Below are positions 16,367-24,057 of a stretch of DNA of 64,000 bases, piece by piece. This DNA is from Hoeflea prorocentri (lineage in GTDB: Bacteria; Pseudomonadota; Alphaproteobacteria; Rhizobiales; Rhizobiaceae). Position 1 is the first letter of the stretch. Each line of letters starts with the position of its first letter. The notes under the pieces are model-generated. The model saw only the letters and a list, made by a program, of their open reading frames with translations, was not told where the DNA came from and did not search any database. Location: NCBI RefSeq assembly GCF_027944115.1, contig NZ_JAPJZI010000001.1, positions 248,001 through 312,000 of the forward strand, read 5' to 3'. Position numbers and translations under genes: made by a program.

Positions 16367-18025
16367 TTAGTTGCGGGCCCCCGCAACCACTGAGACCGAC
16401 ATTCCCGAAGAGGGCATGTCGGTTTTTTGGTTTTTGTCGTTATTTACCGCCCATTCAAGGATCGTCCTGAAGTCACCGTGTAAGGTGGCGTCGATCTCGC
16501 CACGCTTAGGACCCGGACTGAGCGTGATGCGCTCAATCAGACCACGAATGGCTGCTGCCGCCTCGTCTCGCTCTTGAGGATTCTGGAGTGCCTCAGCAAG
16601 CCGCTCCACCTTACGCCGGTAAACGCCGGCAACGTTCGGATGAATGTCCGGGATGTCAGTATGGATGTTTGAGAGCCGCTCGGTCAGTTCGTCCTGCTCG
16701 GCCTCCAGCTTGCGGAGCCGGTCCGCTAGGGCGCGGCTATAGCCTCCGTCTTCAATGACAGCGACGATCTCCTCAAGCTTCTTCTCGATGTTCACCAGGG
16801 TCTTGCGATCTGCTTCCTCGGAAGCACGTCGTTCCCGGTTCAGCCGATTGGTCTCCTCGACATAGGCACGCATTGCTTCGGCTGCGACCTCCGGGGCCAT
16901 GAGTCTGTCGCGAAGTCCGACCAGCATGCGCTCCTCCAACGACTTTCGAGCAATGGTGCGGCTGTTCTTGCAGCTGCCGTTCATGATGTGGTTGGAGCAG
17001 GCATATCGATCCTGGCCCCGCAGGGAATAGGTTCCGCCGCAGCAACCGCAGAAGATCAGGCCAGAAAGCAAAGCGCGGGGCCGATGGGTTTGGTTCAGCC
17101 GATTGGCATGGGCAGCACGGGTGGCGTTAATAACCTTGGCATATTTGCTTGCCAGATTTTTCTGTTGGTCTTTGACGGATTGCCACAACTCATCATCGAT
17201 GATGCGCAATTCCGGCACCTCTTTTACAATCCACTCTTCGGGTGGATTGATGCGCGAGACCCGCTTTCCGGTCGCTGGGTTCTTTATGTAGCGCAGTCGG
17301 TTCCAGACTAATCGTCCGATATAGAGCTCGTTGTTGATAAGGCCGGTACCGCGTTTGGCATGACCGCGTATGGTCGAATCCGTCCAAAGAGTTCCGGTTG
17401 GCCCTTGTACACCGTCCTCATTGAGACGGCGGGCCAGGGCGCGTGGACTGATCCCGGCGGCAAAGTCCCGGAAGACACGGCGGACGATCTCGGCCTCGGC
17501 CTGATTGATTGTTCTTCCGCCCCGGAGCGGCTCTCCATTGGTATCCAAGTCCTTTACGACATCATAGCCGTAGCAGAGACCTCCGCCGGACTTGCCCTGT
17601 TCTACTCGACCTCTCAAGCCTCGATGGGTCTTGGCGGCAAGATCTTTCAAGAAGAGGGCATTCATGGTGCCTTTCAAACCGACATGAAGCTCGGAGATTG
17701 CACCCTCAGCCACAGTGACGATCTCAACACCCGCAAAGCGCAAATGCTTGAAGAGGGTTGCGACATCCGCCTGATCGCGGCTTATCCTATCGAGCGCCTC
17801 AGCAAGCACCACATCGAAACGACCTGCCTGGGCCTCTTGAAGAAGCGCCTGCATGCCCGGCCTCAAGGTGACGCTTGCGCCGGAGATGGCTGCGTCCTGG
17901 TATGTCGCAGCAACTGTCCAGCCCTCACGCTCGGCTTGCTCGCGGCAAAGGCGGAACTGATCTTCGATAGAGGCAGCATTCTGATTGTCCGAAGAATAGC
18001 GGGCGTAAAAGGCAACACGGGTCAT
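16367..18025 (-). CDS. Large serine recombinase (site-specific integrase/resolvase)
   Basis: About 552 residues from ATG 18025, chosen because AGGAAG is well spaced upstream and the frame begins MTRVAFYARYSSDNQ, the canonical resolvase N-terminus with the catalytic serine. The order is resolvase domain (about 1-150, with EALDRISRDQADV), recombinase domain (GLCYGYDVV…), a zinc ribbon with cysteine pairs (IFCGCCGG… CSNHIMNGSC) and a coiled coil before the C-terminus. The last residues VSVVAGARN are encoded by a GC-rich, tRNA-tail-like sequence, a known signature of integration at such sites. It probably mobilised, or once mobilised, the neighbouring cargo. Its stop lies in the putative attachment hairpin. 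Confidence 0.9.
   Translation of the reverse strand: MTRVAFYARYSSDNQNAASIEDQFRLCREQAEREGWTVAATYQDAAISGASVTLRPGMQALLQEAQAGRFDVVLAEALDRISRDQADVATLFKHLRFAGVEIVTVAEGAISELHVGLKGTMNALFLKDLAAKTHRGLRGRVEQGKSGGGLCYGYDVVKDLDTNGEPLRGGRTINQAEAEIVRRVFRDFAAGISPRALARRLNEDGVQGPTGTLWTDSTIRGHAKRGTGLINNELYIGRLVWNRLRYIKNPATGKRVSRINPPEEWIVKEVPELRIIDDELWQSVKDQQKNLASKYAKVINATRAAHANRLNQTHRPRALLSGLIFCGCCGGTYSLRGQDRYACSNHIMNGSCKNSRTIARKSLEERMLVGLRDRLMAPEVAAEAMRAYVEETNRLNRERRASEEADRKTLVNIEKKLEEIVAVIEDGGYSRALADRLRKLEAEQDELTERLSNIHTDIPDIHPNVAGVYRRKVERLAEALQNPQERDEAAAAIRGLIERITLSPGPKRGEIDATLHGDFRTILEWAVNNDKNQKTDMPSSGMSVSVVAGARN
16370..16387 (-). terminator. GC-rich hairpin at the 3' end of the recombinase gene
   Basis: GTTGCGGG pairs with CCCGCAAC around a two-base loop. 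It overlaps the last codons of the recombinase gene, and the palindrome CTAACA-G-TGTTAG follows at 16358-16370. No T-run is present, so it may be an attachment-site structure rather than a terminator. Confidence 0.4.
16383..16400. repeat. 18-bp repeat shared with 42839-42856 and 55438-55455
   Basis: GCAACCACTGAGACCGAC is the reverse complement, with one mismatch, of GTCGGTCTCGGTGGTTGC found at both other positions. With the bases before it, it reads GCCCCCGCAACCA, which is also how the 3' end of alphaproteobacterial initiator tRNA genes reads. It lies inside the 3' end of the serine recombinase gene and may be a former attachment site. Confidence 0.45.
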
Positions 18026-18038
18026 AAGATCAGGCTTC

Positions 18039-18236
18039 CTATTCCTCATCGGCCCTGGGCGCAGGACGGTTGTCGTTATCCGGGCTTGGCTGCTCGAATG
18101 CTTCACGTGCGATCTGTCGCCCGATAAGACGAGCGAGCGTCAGGACCGTCGCGTTACACCGCGTTGCTGCATCACCGTTGTCGTTTGCTGCAGAACTCCG
18201 GCTGCTGCCAATCGGTCTGTCCTCGTCTTCGACCAT
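18039..18236 (-). CDS. Small hypothetical protein preceding the recombinase
   Basis: A 65-residue acidic-ended protein from ATG 18236 (a GTG lies one codon earlier). It contains the segment TVLTLARLIGRQIAREAFEQ, which recurs in short ORFs found just upstream of serine recombinases in Rhizobiales. Its stop codon lies in the ribosome-binding region of the recombinase, 13 bases before that start, so the pair is likely co-translated. A helix around residues 30-46 could contact DNA or the recombinase, for example as an accessory factor. This is inference, since no known domain is recognisable. Confidence 0.65.
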   Translation of the reverse strand: MVEDEDRPIGSSRSSAANDNGDAATRCNATVLTLARLIGRQIAREAFEQPSPDNDNRPAPRADEE

Positions 18237-18239
18237 CAC

Positions 18240-18604
18240 TGACCCTTTCCCAAGAGGCTCTTGGTTGCGTGTCAGATTTAAGTCCGGAAATTCGACCGAT
18301 CAACGGCAAAACCTGCTTAAAAATATACACTTACGTCCATCATCAACCAGCTTAACTCCTTTCAGGGAAAGCCCCGAACACTCCAGCAATTTCCATCTAA
18401 TATTCTTTTTTCAATGCTTAAAGAGATTCTCGCCGGGCCGAAGAAGGCGGGCTGTCAAGGGCGGGCCACAGGACCGCCGCCTTTGGCGGGCGCAGCCCCT
18501 TGACTGACCGCTGCGGCCCGGCAGGCTTGCTTGCAAGCAGCAAAAACAGTCTTCTGATCCACCGAAAGATTCTGCCAATATCGACATGCGGCCTGACAAG
18601 GGCG
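18240..18604. other. Intergenic region with an inverted repeat
   Basis: No convincing gene is seen. GTCAAGGGC near 18457 and GCCCCTTGAC near 18493 form an imperfect inverted repeat around the GC-rich stretch 18440-18540. The flanks on the recombinase side are AT-richer. Confidence 0.4.
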
Positions 18605-19099
18605 CTATTCACGATCTGCAATGCGCCTAAGGTCCGTAAGGACGGCATCCAACCACGCGCGGTCCTCGTACATGTAGACCCGCGCTGCATCTTGCCGCGT
18701 TGCAATTGCTCCAAGACTGAGCTTGGCATGGACGCCAGCTACCGTCAGTGCCGGAACGGCAACGGCTTCACGTACGGCCTTCGCGTAGCCTTCAAAGGAT
18801 TTCCAGCATTCAAGCCATGCATCCGCATGATTGTCCCTGATAGGGCGGGGCATGAGATCGTTTCGTCTACCTGCGGCGCGAAGACGCTTCAGTATTCGCC
18901 GTGCCCTGGCGTTCTGATTTCGAAATTGTACAGCTACCGCGATACGGCGGAACAACTCGGCATCGAGATCGAAGTCGGGTGATGGAAGGCTTGGTGCATC
19001 TATGGCGTTGAATACCGGAACCGCCAATGCCGGCGCTGCGATGCTACCGGCCAGTATGGCACGGCGGGAAAGTCTTGTGTTAAGGGTAGGGGTAGCCAT
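18605..19099 (-). CDS. Hypothetical protein with Tat-like N-terminus
   Basis: A 164-residue protein whose N-terminus LSRRAILAGSIAAPALAVP has the twin-arginine and hydrophobic stretch of a Tat signal. The remainder is helical and charged, with RARRILKRLRAAGRRNDLMPRP and a C-terminal DAVLTDLRRIADRE. I recognise no enzymatic domain. Similar short proteins are carried near phage- or recombinase-type genes in Rhizobiales, which fits its place between the recombinase and a small XRE protein. Export is predicted only from the N-terminus. It appears to be transcribed alone. Confidence 0.6.
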   Translation of the reverse strand: MATPTLNTRLSRRAILAGSIAAPALAVPVFNAIDAPSLPSPDFDLDAELFRRIAVAVQFRNQNARARRILKRLRAAGRRNDLMPRPIRDNHADAWLECWKSFEGYAKAVREAVAVPALTVAGVHAKLSLGAIATRQDAARVYMYEDRAWLDAVLTDLRRIADRE

Positions 19100-19256
19100 G
19101 ACCAGACTCCTCTAAGTCAGGTTGTGGTCAGGCGTGGGAGGGTGTACCAGCACCCTCTCTCGCCGTTTTGAGCGTGATTGCATCTACTTCTATATTAGAC
19201 TATTACATTGACTTGAGCTCATTTGAAAGTCAATGAAAAAGTAAGGTTTTTCCAAA

Positions 19257-19484
19257 TTGATCACTCGAGATCAGTGTAGGGCCGCACGTGCGTTGGTCCA
19301 GATGAGTCAAGTCGACCTTGCGACAGCGGCAGGACTTTCAAAGCAAACTGTTATTGATTTCGAACGCGGCGCCCGAAATCCGCATAAAAAAAATCTTATG
19401 ACTATACGCACCGTCCTTGAGGCCGCCGGAGTGGAGTTCATTGACCCGAATGGCGGTGGGCCCGGTGTGCGATTGCGTGAATGA
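19257..19484 (+). CDS. Small XRE-type helix-turn-helix protein
   Basis: A 75-residue protein with TTG start and a GTAAGG ribosome-binding site at 19241-19246. The helix-turn-helix is QVDLATAAGLSKQTVIDFERG, followed by the tail RTVLEAAGVEFIDPNGGGPG, common in small phage- and plasmid-type repressors. It stands alone, divergent from the Tat-like hypothetical gene, and may act as a local repressor of the mobile region. The region between the two genes is AT-rich and could hold both promoters. Confidence 0.75.
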   Translation: MITRDQCRAARALVQMSQVDLATAAGLSKQTVIDFERGARNPHKKNLMTIRTVLEAAGVEFIDPNGGGPGVRLRE

Positions 19485-19860
19485 TGTCTACAGGACGGAA
19501 CTATTCCACCATAAGTATTTTACACCCTATGCTATTGTGGTGCTGAACGGATAACTCAGTCAGTTTTGGTAAGGCCTTGAATGAAGGGTTGCACCGACTG
19601 TTTGATGGTTACACCCATCGTTGCAGGTAATGACACCTTGTCCACCCACAGTTTGGGTCACGATAAGAGGTTGTTATGACGAGTTAGATTTTAAGGAGTT
19701 TACCAGCGCAAAAAATGAGAGCTTAAATGTTTTAAGAACGTAAGCGCGATGCAGCCTTGTTGTTCGGCCCTGCGTTGCTGCTAATCGTTGCATCTGCAAT
19801 TTGGACATTCAGCAAAGTGAGCGGGACACGCAATCGCGTTAGGGGTTTCTAAGGGTTCAT
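19485..19860. other. Intergenic region, no gene seen
   Basis: The stretch is AT-richer than its surroundings. A short open frame near 19750-19850 encodes a hydrophobic segment (LLLIVASAIWTF) but has no good start or ribosome-binding site, so it is not called as a gene. Confidence 0.4.
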
Positions 19861-20652
19861 ATGCCAATTTGGGGTATTTCATATCCCAGGGCCAATACTA
19901 TGAACGAAGACCTGATTGAAACACTGCCGGCCGCCCTCTCGGTAAAGGTGCGCGAAACAATTGATAGTGGCGAAACCATAATCGTAGCGCTGAAAGGTTC
20001 ATTCAAAGAGGCGCTCGTTTGTACAGATAGAAGGGTCATAATTGTAAAAACTGGTTTTATGACCGGCAATTCCTTTGGCGTTAATGTATTTCAACTTCCC
20101 TATAAAAACATAAGCAGTGTCGAAGTTAAATATGGGGCGCTGACGGGGTATTTTGAGCTTTCGGCCAGCGGCGTAGCGAACACGATAAAAAGCTACTGGA
20201 CAATCGGCGGAGAGGGTGACGCTACACAAGCGCCTAACAGCGTATCTCTTAATACAAGACAAATGGCCGAGCGTTTTCAGGCCGCGTGCAATCTCATTAC
20301 GTCAAAAATGTCCAGCGGCGATACACACCAGTCCGGGCCCGCCTGTGCGCCCGCCTCTTTGGCTGATGAAATTTCCAAGCTAGCAGCACTGGTACGTGAT
20401 GGATTTCTCACACAGGCGGAATTTGAAACCCAAAAGGAAGCGTTACTTGGGGCGGGTAGTGCGCCTGCTGCAGCTCTACCCGAAGCCACACCGACGGCAA
20501 CCGATCGCCTAGATGACGATCCTCAGGATGAGGTTGATGCCAAGTGGGGGCGATTTGACAAGATAATTGCCGCAGAGGTCGAAAAACGAAAAGAAATGGC
20601 TGAACAGCCCTCACACTCCACATCTCGTCCAGCGTTTGGCAAACGCCGATAA
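19861..20652 (+). CDS. PH-like domain protein with SHOCT motif
   Basis: 263 residues from ATG 19861, or about 250 from ATG 19900, where the conserved part MNEDLIETLPAAL begins. Residues about 30-140 resemble the bacterial pleckstrin-homology-like fold (KGSFKEALVCTDRRVIIVKTG, then VKYGALTGYFEL). Near 170-195 is a short C-terminal-type oligomerisation motif (ISKLAALVRDGFLTQAEF). A low-complexity Ala/Pro linker and a charged tail ending RPAFGKRR follow. Such proteins are soluble or membrane-associated and their role is mostly unknown. The gene is isolated and fits the cargo of the adjacent recombinase region. Function cannot be assigned. Confidence 0.75.
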   Translation: MPIWGISYPRANTMNEDLIETLPAALSVKVRETIDSGETIIVALKGSFKEALVCTDRRVIIVKTGFMTGNSFGVNVFQLPYKNISSVEVKYGALTGYFELSASGVANTIKSYWTIGGEGDATQAPNSVSLNTRQMAERFQAACNLITSKMSSGDTHQSGPACAPASLADEISKLAALVRDGFLTQAEFETQKEALLGAGSAPAAALPEATPTATDRLDDDPQDEVDAKWGRFDKIIAAEVEKRKEMAEQPSHSTSRPAFGKRR

Positions 20653-21019
20653 CCGATCACTGCTTTTCGCTTGGCGCTTCGCACATAGGCAGATGCGTTC
20701 AATTAACCGATTGCCGTCGTGTCTTCTCATCTGAGAAAATTCGGGAAGTGCCGCCTTTATCAAGCGACCGTTTTTCCCTGCACCATAAATTTCCCTACAT
20801 AAACAGCGCTTTGACACTACCCGCCTGCACATGGCTCATAACGACATGTGCAGGTAAACCGGTTGTGCAGACAAGGGGTTAGGGTGCTTTTGCACCATGA
20901 CCTTTTATCTTGCCCTCTTAAATGCACTCCCAACCCGCTGTTTCTTCATGGCTATTCTTTCCTCTATTTGGATACTTCGTTTCAGAACTGAGGACATACT
21001 CCCAGACTACTTCGGTGAT
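20653..21019. other. Non-coding stretch with a perfect inverted repeat
   Basis: No gene is supported. A 10-bp perfect inverted repeat, CCTGCACATG (20824-20833) with CATGTGCAGG (20845-20854), surrounds an 11-base loop. A shorter hairpin GGTGC-TTTT-GCACC lies near 20882-20897. The region ends at the IS-derived palindrome. Confidence 0.5.
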
Positions 21020-21063
21020 TGTCTAGCCCCCAATTCAGTGGTGCTGAAACTGGGGGCTAGACA
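21020..21063. repeat. 44-bp palindrome derived from an IS3-family end
   Basis: Arms TGTCTAGCCCCCA (21020-21032) and TGGGGGCTAGACA (21051-21063) are perfectly complementary around an 18-base loop. In reverse complement, its first 37 bases are identical to the left end of the IS3 element at 31485-31521. It then ends in an inverted copy of the 7-base tip instead of continuing into the element. It supplies the stop codon of the cyclase remnant. Confidence 0.75.
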
Positions 21064-21494
21064 ATAACACCCCTTGTCTGGATCGCCGCTTCGGCAAATG
21101 TCTCGATTCCCAACGGCATGACGTAGGCATCATCGCGCTTGGCTGGAGGGATAATATCGCGATCGGCCACATAGCCGTTGTAGAAGCACAACTGTGGTTC
21201 ACCCGTGCCGGTCAGATCGAACTCATAGCCAATATGAGCGAGGCTGTCCCACTGCGTTGAATACTGAGTACTCAACGTGACCCGGTCATCACAACCCCCA
21301 ACGCAGCAGCCAGGAGTTTCGTCTCTAAAGCGATAGTTGAAGTAGGGGCGACCTTAGGACCGGCCCTCAGTAACCGATTGCGTCGCTTCCACTACGCGTT
21401 CTGGCGTAATGTAGTTCAGGCTCCCCAGTTGATCATCTTCGCCGAAGTCACCCCAGTTGGATCCCTTCGGACGATGCGTCCAACGTTTACTCAT
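21057..21494 (-). pseudogene. Broken cyclase-family (kynurenine-formamidase-like) gene
   Basis: ATG 21494, with GAGGAG before it, starts MSKRWTHRPKGSNWGDFG and continues through DDQLGSLNYITPERVVEA, the N-terminus of the putative cyclase family (Mn-dependent hydrolases related to kynurenine formamidase). A TAA near 21352 interrupts the frame and an internal segment of some tens of residues is absent. The same frame then resumes with RPYFNYRF, STQYSTQWDSLAHIGYEFD and CFYNGYVADRD. It is cut at QTRGVIV by the IS-derived palindrome, losing the C-terminal third. Its start is 10 bases beyond the SDR stop, so it was the second gene of that operon. The product would have hydrolysed a cyclic or amide substrate. 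Confidence 0.75.
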
Positions 21495-21504
21495 CGTGCA
21501 CTCC

Positions 21505-22230
21505 TCAAACCGCAACGCCACCGATCGTCAGGCCGCCACAGACAAACAATGTCTGCCCGGTCACAAATCCGCTTTCCCGTGACAGAAAATAGTCCGCTGC
21601 GGATGCTACATCCTCAGGCTTTCCAAGCCTCTTGACGGGAACGGATGCGACAACTTGCTTCGTTACGTCGCTGTCTGGCGGGTTCGCGGCGCGATACAAT
21701 TCGGTTTCGATCGGACCCGGTCCAATCGCGTTGACCGTAATGCCGTGCTCGCCAAGCTCGAGCGCCCAGACGCGGGTGGCGGAAATCAGGGCACCTTTTG
21801 ACGCGGCATAGGACGTGCGCAAACCTCGGCCAAGAGCGGAGCGGCTGGAAACATTGACCACTCGGCCGAAACCGGCGTGGATCATTGCCGGAACCGCGGC
21901 TTTCACGATCAGAGAGGGAGCAAGGACGTTGATCTCCATCGTTCTCGAAAAATCACCTTCGTTGAGTTCGGTCAGGGGAGACAAGGCGGCAATGCCCGCG
22001 CAGTTGACGACCCGTGTGACCGAGTGCTTTGAAACCACATCTTCCAGAGTTGCCTTCAAGGCCGGTAGGTCGCCGAGATCGGTTTCGAAATAGACCCCAC
22101 CGCATTGGTCGTCAGGTGCCACCCGATCGAGATTGATGACAGTTTCATCCTTCTTCAGTCTCGATTGAACGATCGCCGCACCAATCCCGTTTGATCCTCC
22201 GGTGACAAGGGTTGCCTCAGGCTCTCGCAT
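21505..22230 (-). CDS. SDR-family oxidoreductase (module A)
   Basis: A short-chain dehydrogenase of about 241 residues from ATG 22230, which overlaps the 3' end of the IclR gene by 14 bases. An upstream TTG at 22263 is possible. It shows the cofactor motif TGGSNGIGAA, NCAGIAALS, the catalytic serine in VVNVSSRSAL, the YAASK catalytic tetrad and the NAIGPGPIETEL segment. By eye it is paralogous to the SDR at 37841-38653, sharing the SSRxALG, TRVWALEL and GLT-type C-termini. The reaction is presumably NAD(P)-dependent oxidation of a secondary alcohol or the reverse. It is followed by the broken cyclase gene. Confidence 0.9.
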   Translation of the reverse strand: MREPEATLVTGGSNGIGAAIVQSRLKKDETVINLDRVAPDDQCGGVYFETDLGDLPALKATLEDVVSKHSVTRVVNCAGIAALSPLTELNEGDFSRTMEINVLAPSLIVKAAVPAMIHAGFGRVVNVSSRSALGRGLRTSYAASKGALISATRVWALELGEHGITVNAIGPGPIETELYRAANPPDSDVTKQVVASVPVKRLGKPEDVASAADYFLSRESGFVTGQTLFVCGGLTIGGVAV

Positions 22231-23053
22231 TCCTCGGTGCCTTTCTCGATAGTCTCTTGGCAAAGGGCGTATCCAACAATGGCCCCGCCGTTTTTTGAAT
22301 TAGTTCGACCTCGACTTTCAGCGCATCGATTGCCTCATCAAGGCGCTCGCCCGAAATCCTCGAATTAATTGCCGCGACGGTTACCGCGGCCACACCTTGT
22401 CCTGTCGACCGACATATCGGCACGGCCACAGCGGACATGCCCTCAATGACCCGTGCATCGTTGAGCGCGTAGCCGTTGTTCCGCACCGCATCGATGCTCA
22501 TTTCCAACCAGTTCTGGTTGATGCCAAACTCCATACGACGATCCCGATCTTCCCTAAGTATGGTTTCCACGACCTCGTCGCTTTGTGTGGCCAACAGCGC
22601 GAGGCTTGCGGCGCCGACGCCCAACGGCCGATGATCGCCAATTTCCAGGGTTAGCGTTTTGATCGGGTATGTGCCTTCTCGGCGGTCGACACAGATAGAG
22701 TCACGCCCCGAAAGCAGGCTGAAGAAAATGGTGTCTTCCGTCTGCTCGCAAAGCCGATCCAGACTTTCGTCAACAAATGGCGCGAGACCGTAGCGTTCGC
22801 TCGCTGTAGCGCTCCAAGACAACATCCTCATTCCCAGAAAGTAGCGGTTGTTGTCCGCATCCTGATCCACAAACCCATGCGCGGTGAGGCCCGACAAAAG
22901 CCGGAAAATAACGGCCGTGCCGAGGCCGGTTTTTTCAACCAGGTCAATCTGTCTTAACCCACGTTCTTTTGCTTGCGCCAAAGCTTCCAGGACCATGGCC
23001 ACACGCGCCACGTTCTGATGCTCACCTTTTCCTGACTGCCCGGTTTTCTTCAT
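22217..23053 (-). CDS. IclR-family transcriptional regulator (module A)
   Basis: ATG 23053, preceded by GAGGAG, gives 278 residues. The frame extends to 23113, but that would approach the operator. The N-terminal winged helix (HQNVARVAMVLEALAQAKERG… VIFRLLSGLTAHGFV) is followed by the IclR effector domain (TYPIKTLTLEIGDHRPLGVG and VIEGMSAVAVPICRS). It is strongly similar by eye to the regulator at 32941-33780. It is the first gene of the minus-strand operon (IclR, SDR, cyclase) and faces the two-repeat protein gene. It probably binds the palindrome at 23130-23165 and answers to an organic acid. Confidence 0.9.
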   Translation of the reverse strand: MKKTGQSGKGEHQNVARVAMVLEALAQAKERGLRQIDLVEKTGLGTAVIFRLLSGLTAHGFVDQDADNNRYFLGMRMLSWSATASERYGLAPFVDESLDRLCEQTEDTIFFSLLSGRDSICVDRREGTYPIKTLTLEIGDHRPLGVGAASLALLATQSDEVVETILREDRDRRMEFGINQNWLEMSIDAVRNNGYALNDARVIEGMSAVAVPICRSTGQGVAAVTVAAINSRISGERLDEAIDALKVEVELIQKTAGPLLDTPFAKRLSRKAPRNARA

Positions 23054-23129
23054 TTCTGTCTCCTCACCTGCGCCTCTCTTTCTAACGCAAACCGGGCTCG
23101 CCTTGACAGCCAAGCCATATCATGGGAAA

Positions 23130-23165
23130 TTCCGATTAACAATAGATAAATTCCGTTTATCGGAA
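23130..23165. promoter_or_regulatory. Putative IclR operator in the divergent promoter
   Basis: The perfect palindrome TTCCGTTTATCGGAA occupies 23151-23165, and a second, half-conserved copy TTCCGATTAAC begins at 23130. Variants occur upstream of other genes of this region at 30578, 32790 and 38682. It lies between the divergent starts at 23053 and 23179. Confidence 0.6.
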
Positions 23166-23178
23166 ATTAAGGGAGAGA

Positions 23179-24027
23179 ATGGGTTCAGTAATGCTGGGAT
23201 CGATCACTGATCTGACGTCTAAGAGTTTCGACCAGATCGTTTTGGCTGGCTCGCATTGCGGGCTGGCAACGGGTCAGTTTGCGTTGTCGTGTAATGTCCG
23301 TGCGCTGGTGTGCAGCGATGCCGGAATCGGTCTGGATCAGGCAGGTATCTCAGGGCTTCAACTACTGAACGGCCACAAAATACCGGCCGTCAGCGTATCT
23401 CACATGTCCGCGAGGATCGGTGACCCGCACGATATGCTCAGACGCGGCAGGATCTCCCATGTGAATGGCGCTGCCGCTGAACTCGGTATCAAGCCCGGGC
23501 ATGCGGTTTCAACCACTGTCAGGACACTCACGGATACCGCTCCACGGCGTAAAGAGGGTCAACTCAAAAATCATCACGGTAAGGATTTTACGCGGCGTTT
23601 ACTGACAGACCCAAACGGCGGCATCGATGTTGTGATCATGGATTCTGCTTCACTCATCGGATCGAGTGACGATGGGTGTATCGTGGTCACCGGGTCTCAC
23701 GGCAGCCTTCCTGACAACAACAAAGAGCGGGCTTTGAAAGCTCGTCCCATTTTGGCCGTCTTCAATGACGCCGGCGTCGGCATCGACAAGGCCGGGATCA
23801 GTCGTATCCGTGCGCTCAACGCAATAGGTGTTGCCGCAGTTTGCGTCGATGCGGACAGCGCAAGGATTGGAGATGGATCGTCGACCTATGAAACCGGTGT
23901 GATCTCGCATCTCAACGAAGAAGCCAAGGCCTTGTTCCTTGAAGTGGGAATGTCCGTCCGAACCGCAATCGAACTCATCCAAAAAGGCTCTTCTGCTGGC
24001 GAAGTCCACTCGCCCCATGGCGCCTAG
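23179..24027 (+). CDS. Unrecognised protein with an internal tandem duplication
   Basis: 282 residues. I do not recognise the family. Two halves of about 90 residues repeat the same pattern. Residues 18-108 have VLAGSHCG, SDAGIGLDQAGIS, SARIGD and RISHVN. Residues 167-260 have VVTGSHGS, NDAGVGIDKAGIS, SARIGDG and GVISHLN. The conserved Gly-Ser-His, Asp-Ala-Gly and Ser-Ala-Arg-Ile-Gly-Asp blocks look like an active site or ligand site rather than mere structure. There is no signal peptide or membrane helix. It is the first gene of a plus-strand operon, 30 bases before the ThDP enzyme and directly behind the IclR operator, so it should serve the same pathway. A hydrolase, isomerase or synthase role is speculation. 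Confidence 0.75.
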   Translation: MGSVMLGSITDLTSKSFDQIVLAGSHCGLATGQFALSCNVRALVCSDAGIGLDQAGISGLQLLNGHKIPAVSVSHMSARIGDPHDMLRRGRISHVNGAAAELGIKPGHAVSTTVRTLTDTAPRRKEGQLKNHHGKDFTRRLLTDPNGGIDVVIMDSASLIGSSDDGCIVVTGSHGSLPDNNKERALKARPILAVFNDAGVGIDKAGISRIRALNAIGVAAVCVDADSARIGDGSSTYETGVISHLNEEAKALFLEVGMSVRTAIELIQKGSSAGEVHSPHGA

Positions 24028-24057
24028 TCATCTGCATGCAATTGGGAAAACGAATAC

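Noticed and set aside
22231-22263. TTG extension of the module A SDR
   Set aside because: ATG 22230 starts immediately before the Rossmann strand. The extra residues are Arg-rich and overlap the IclR gene further.
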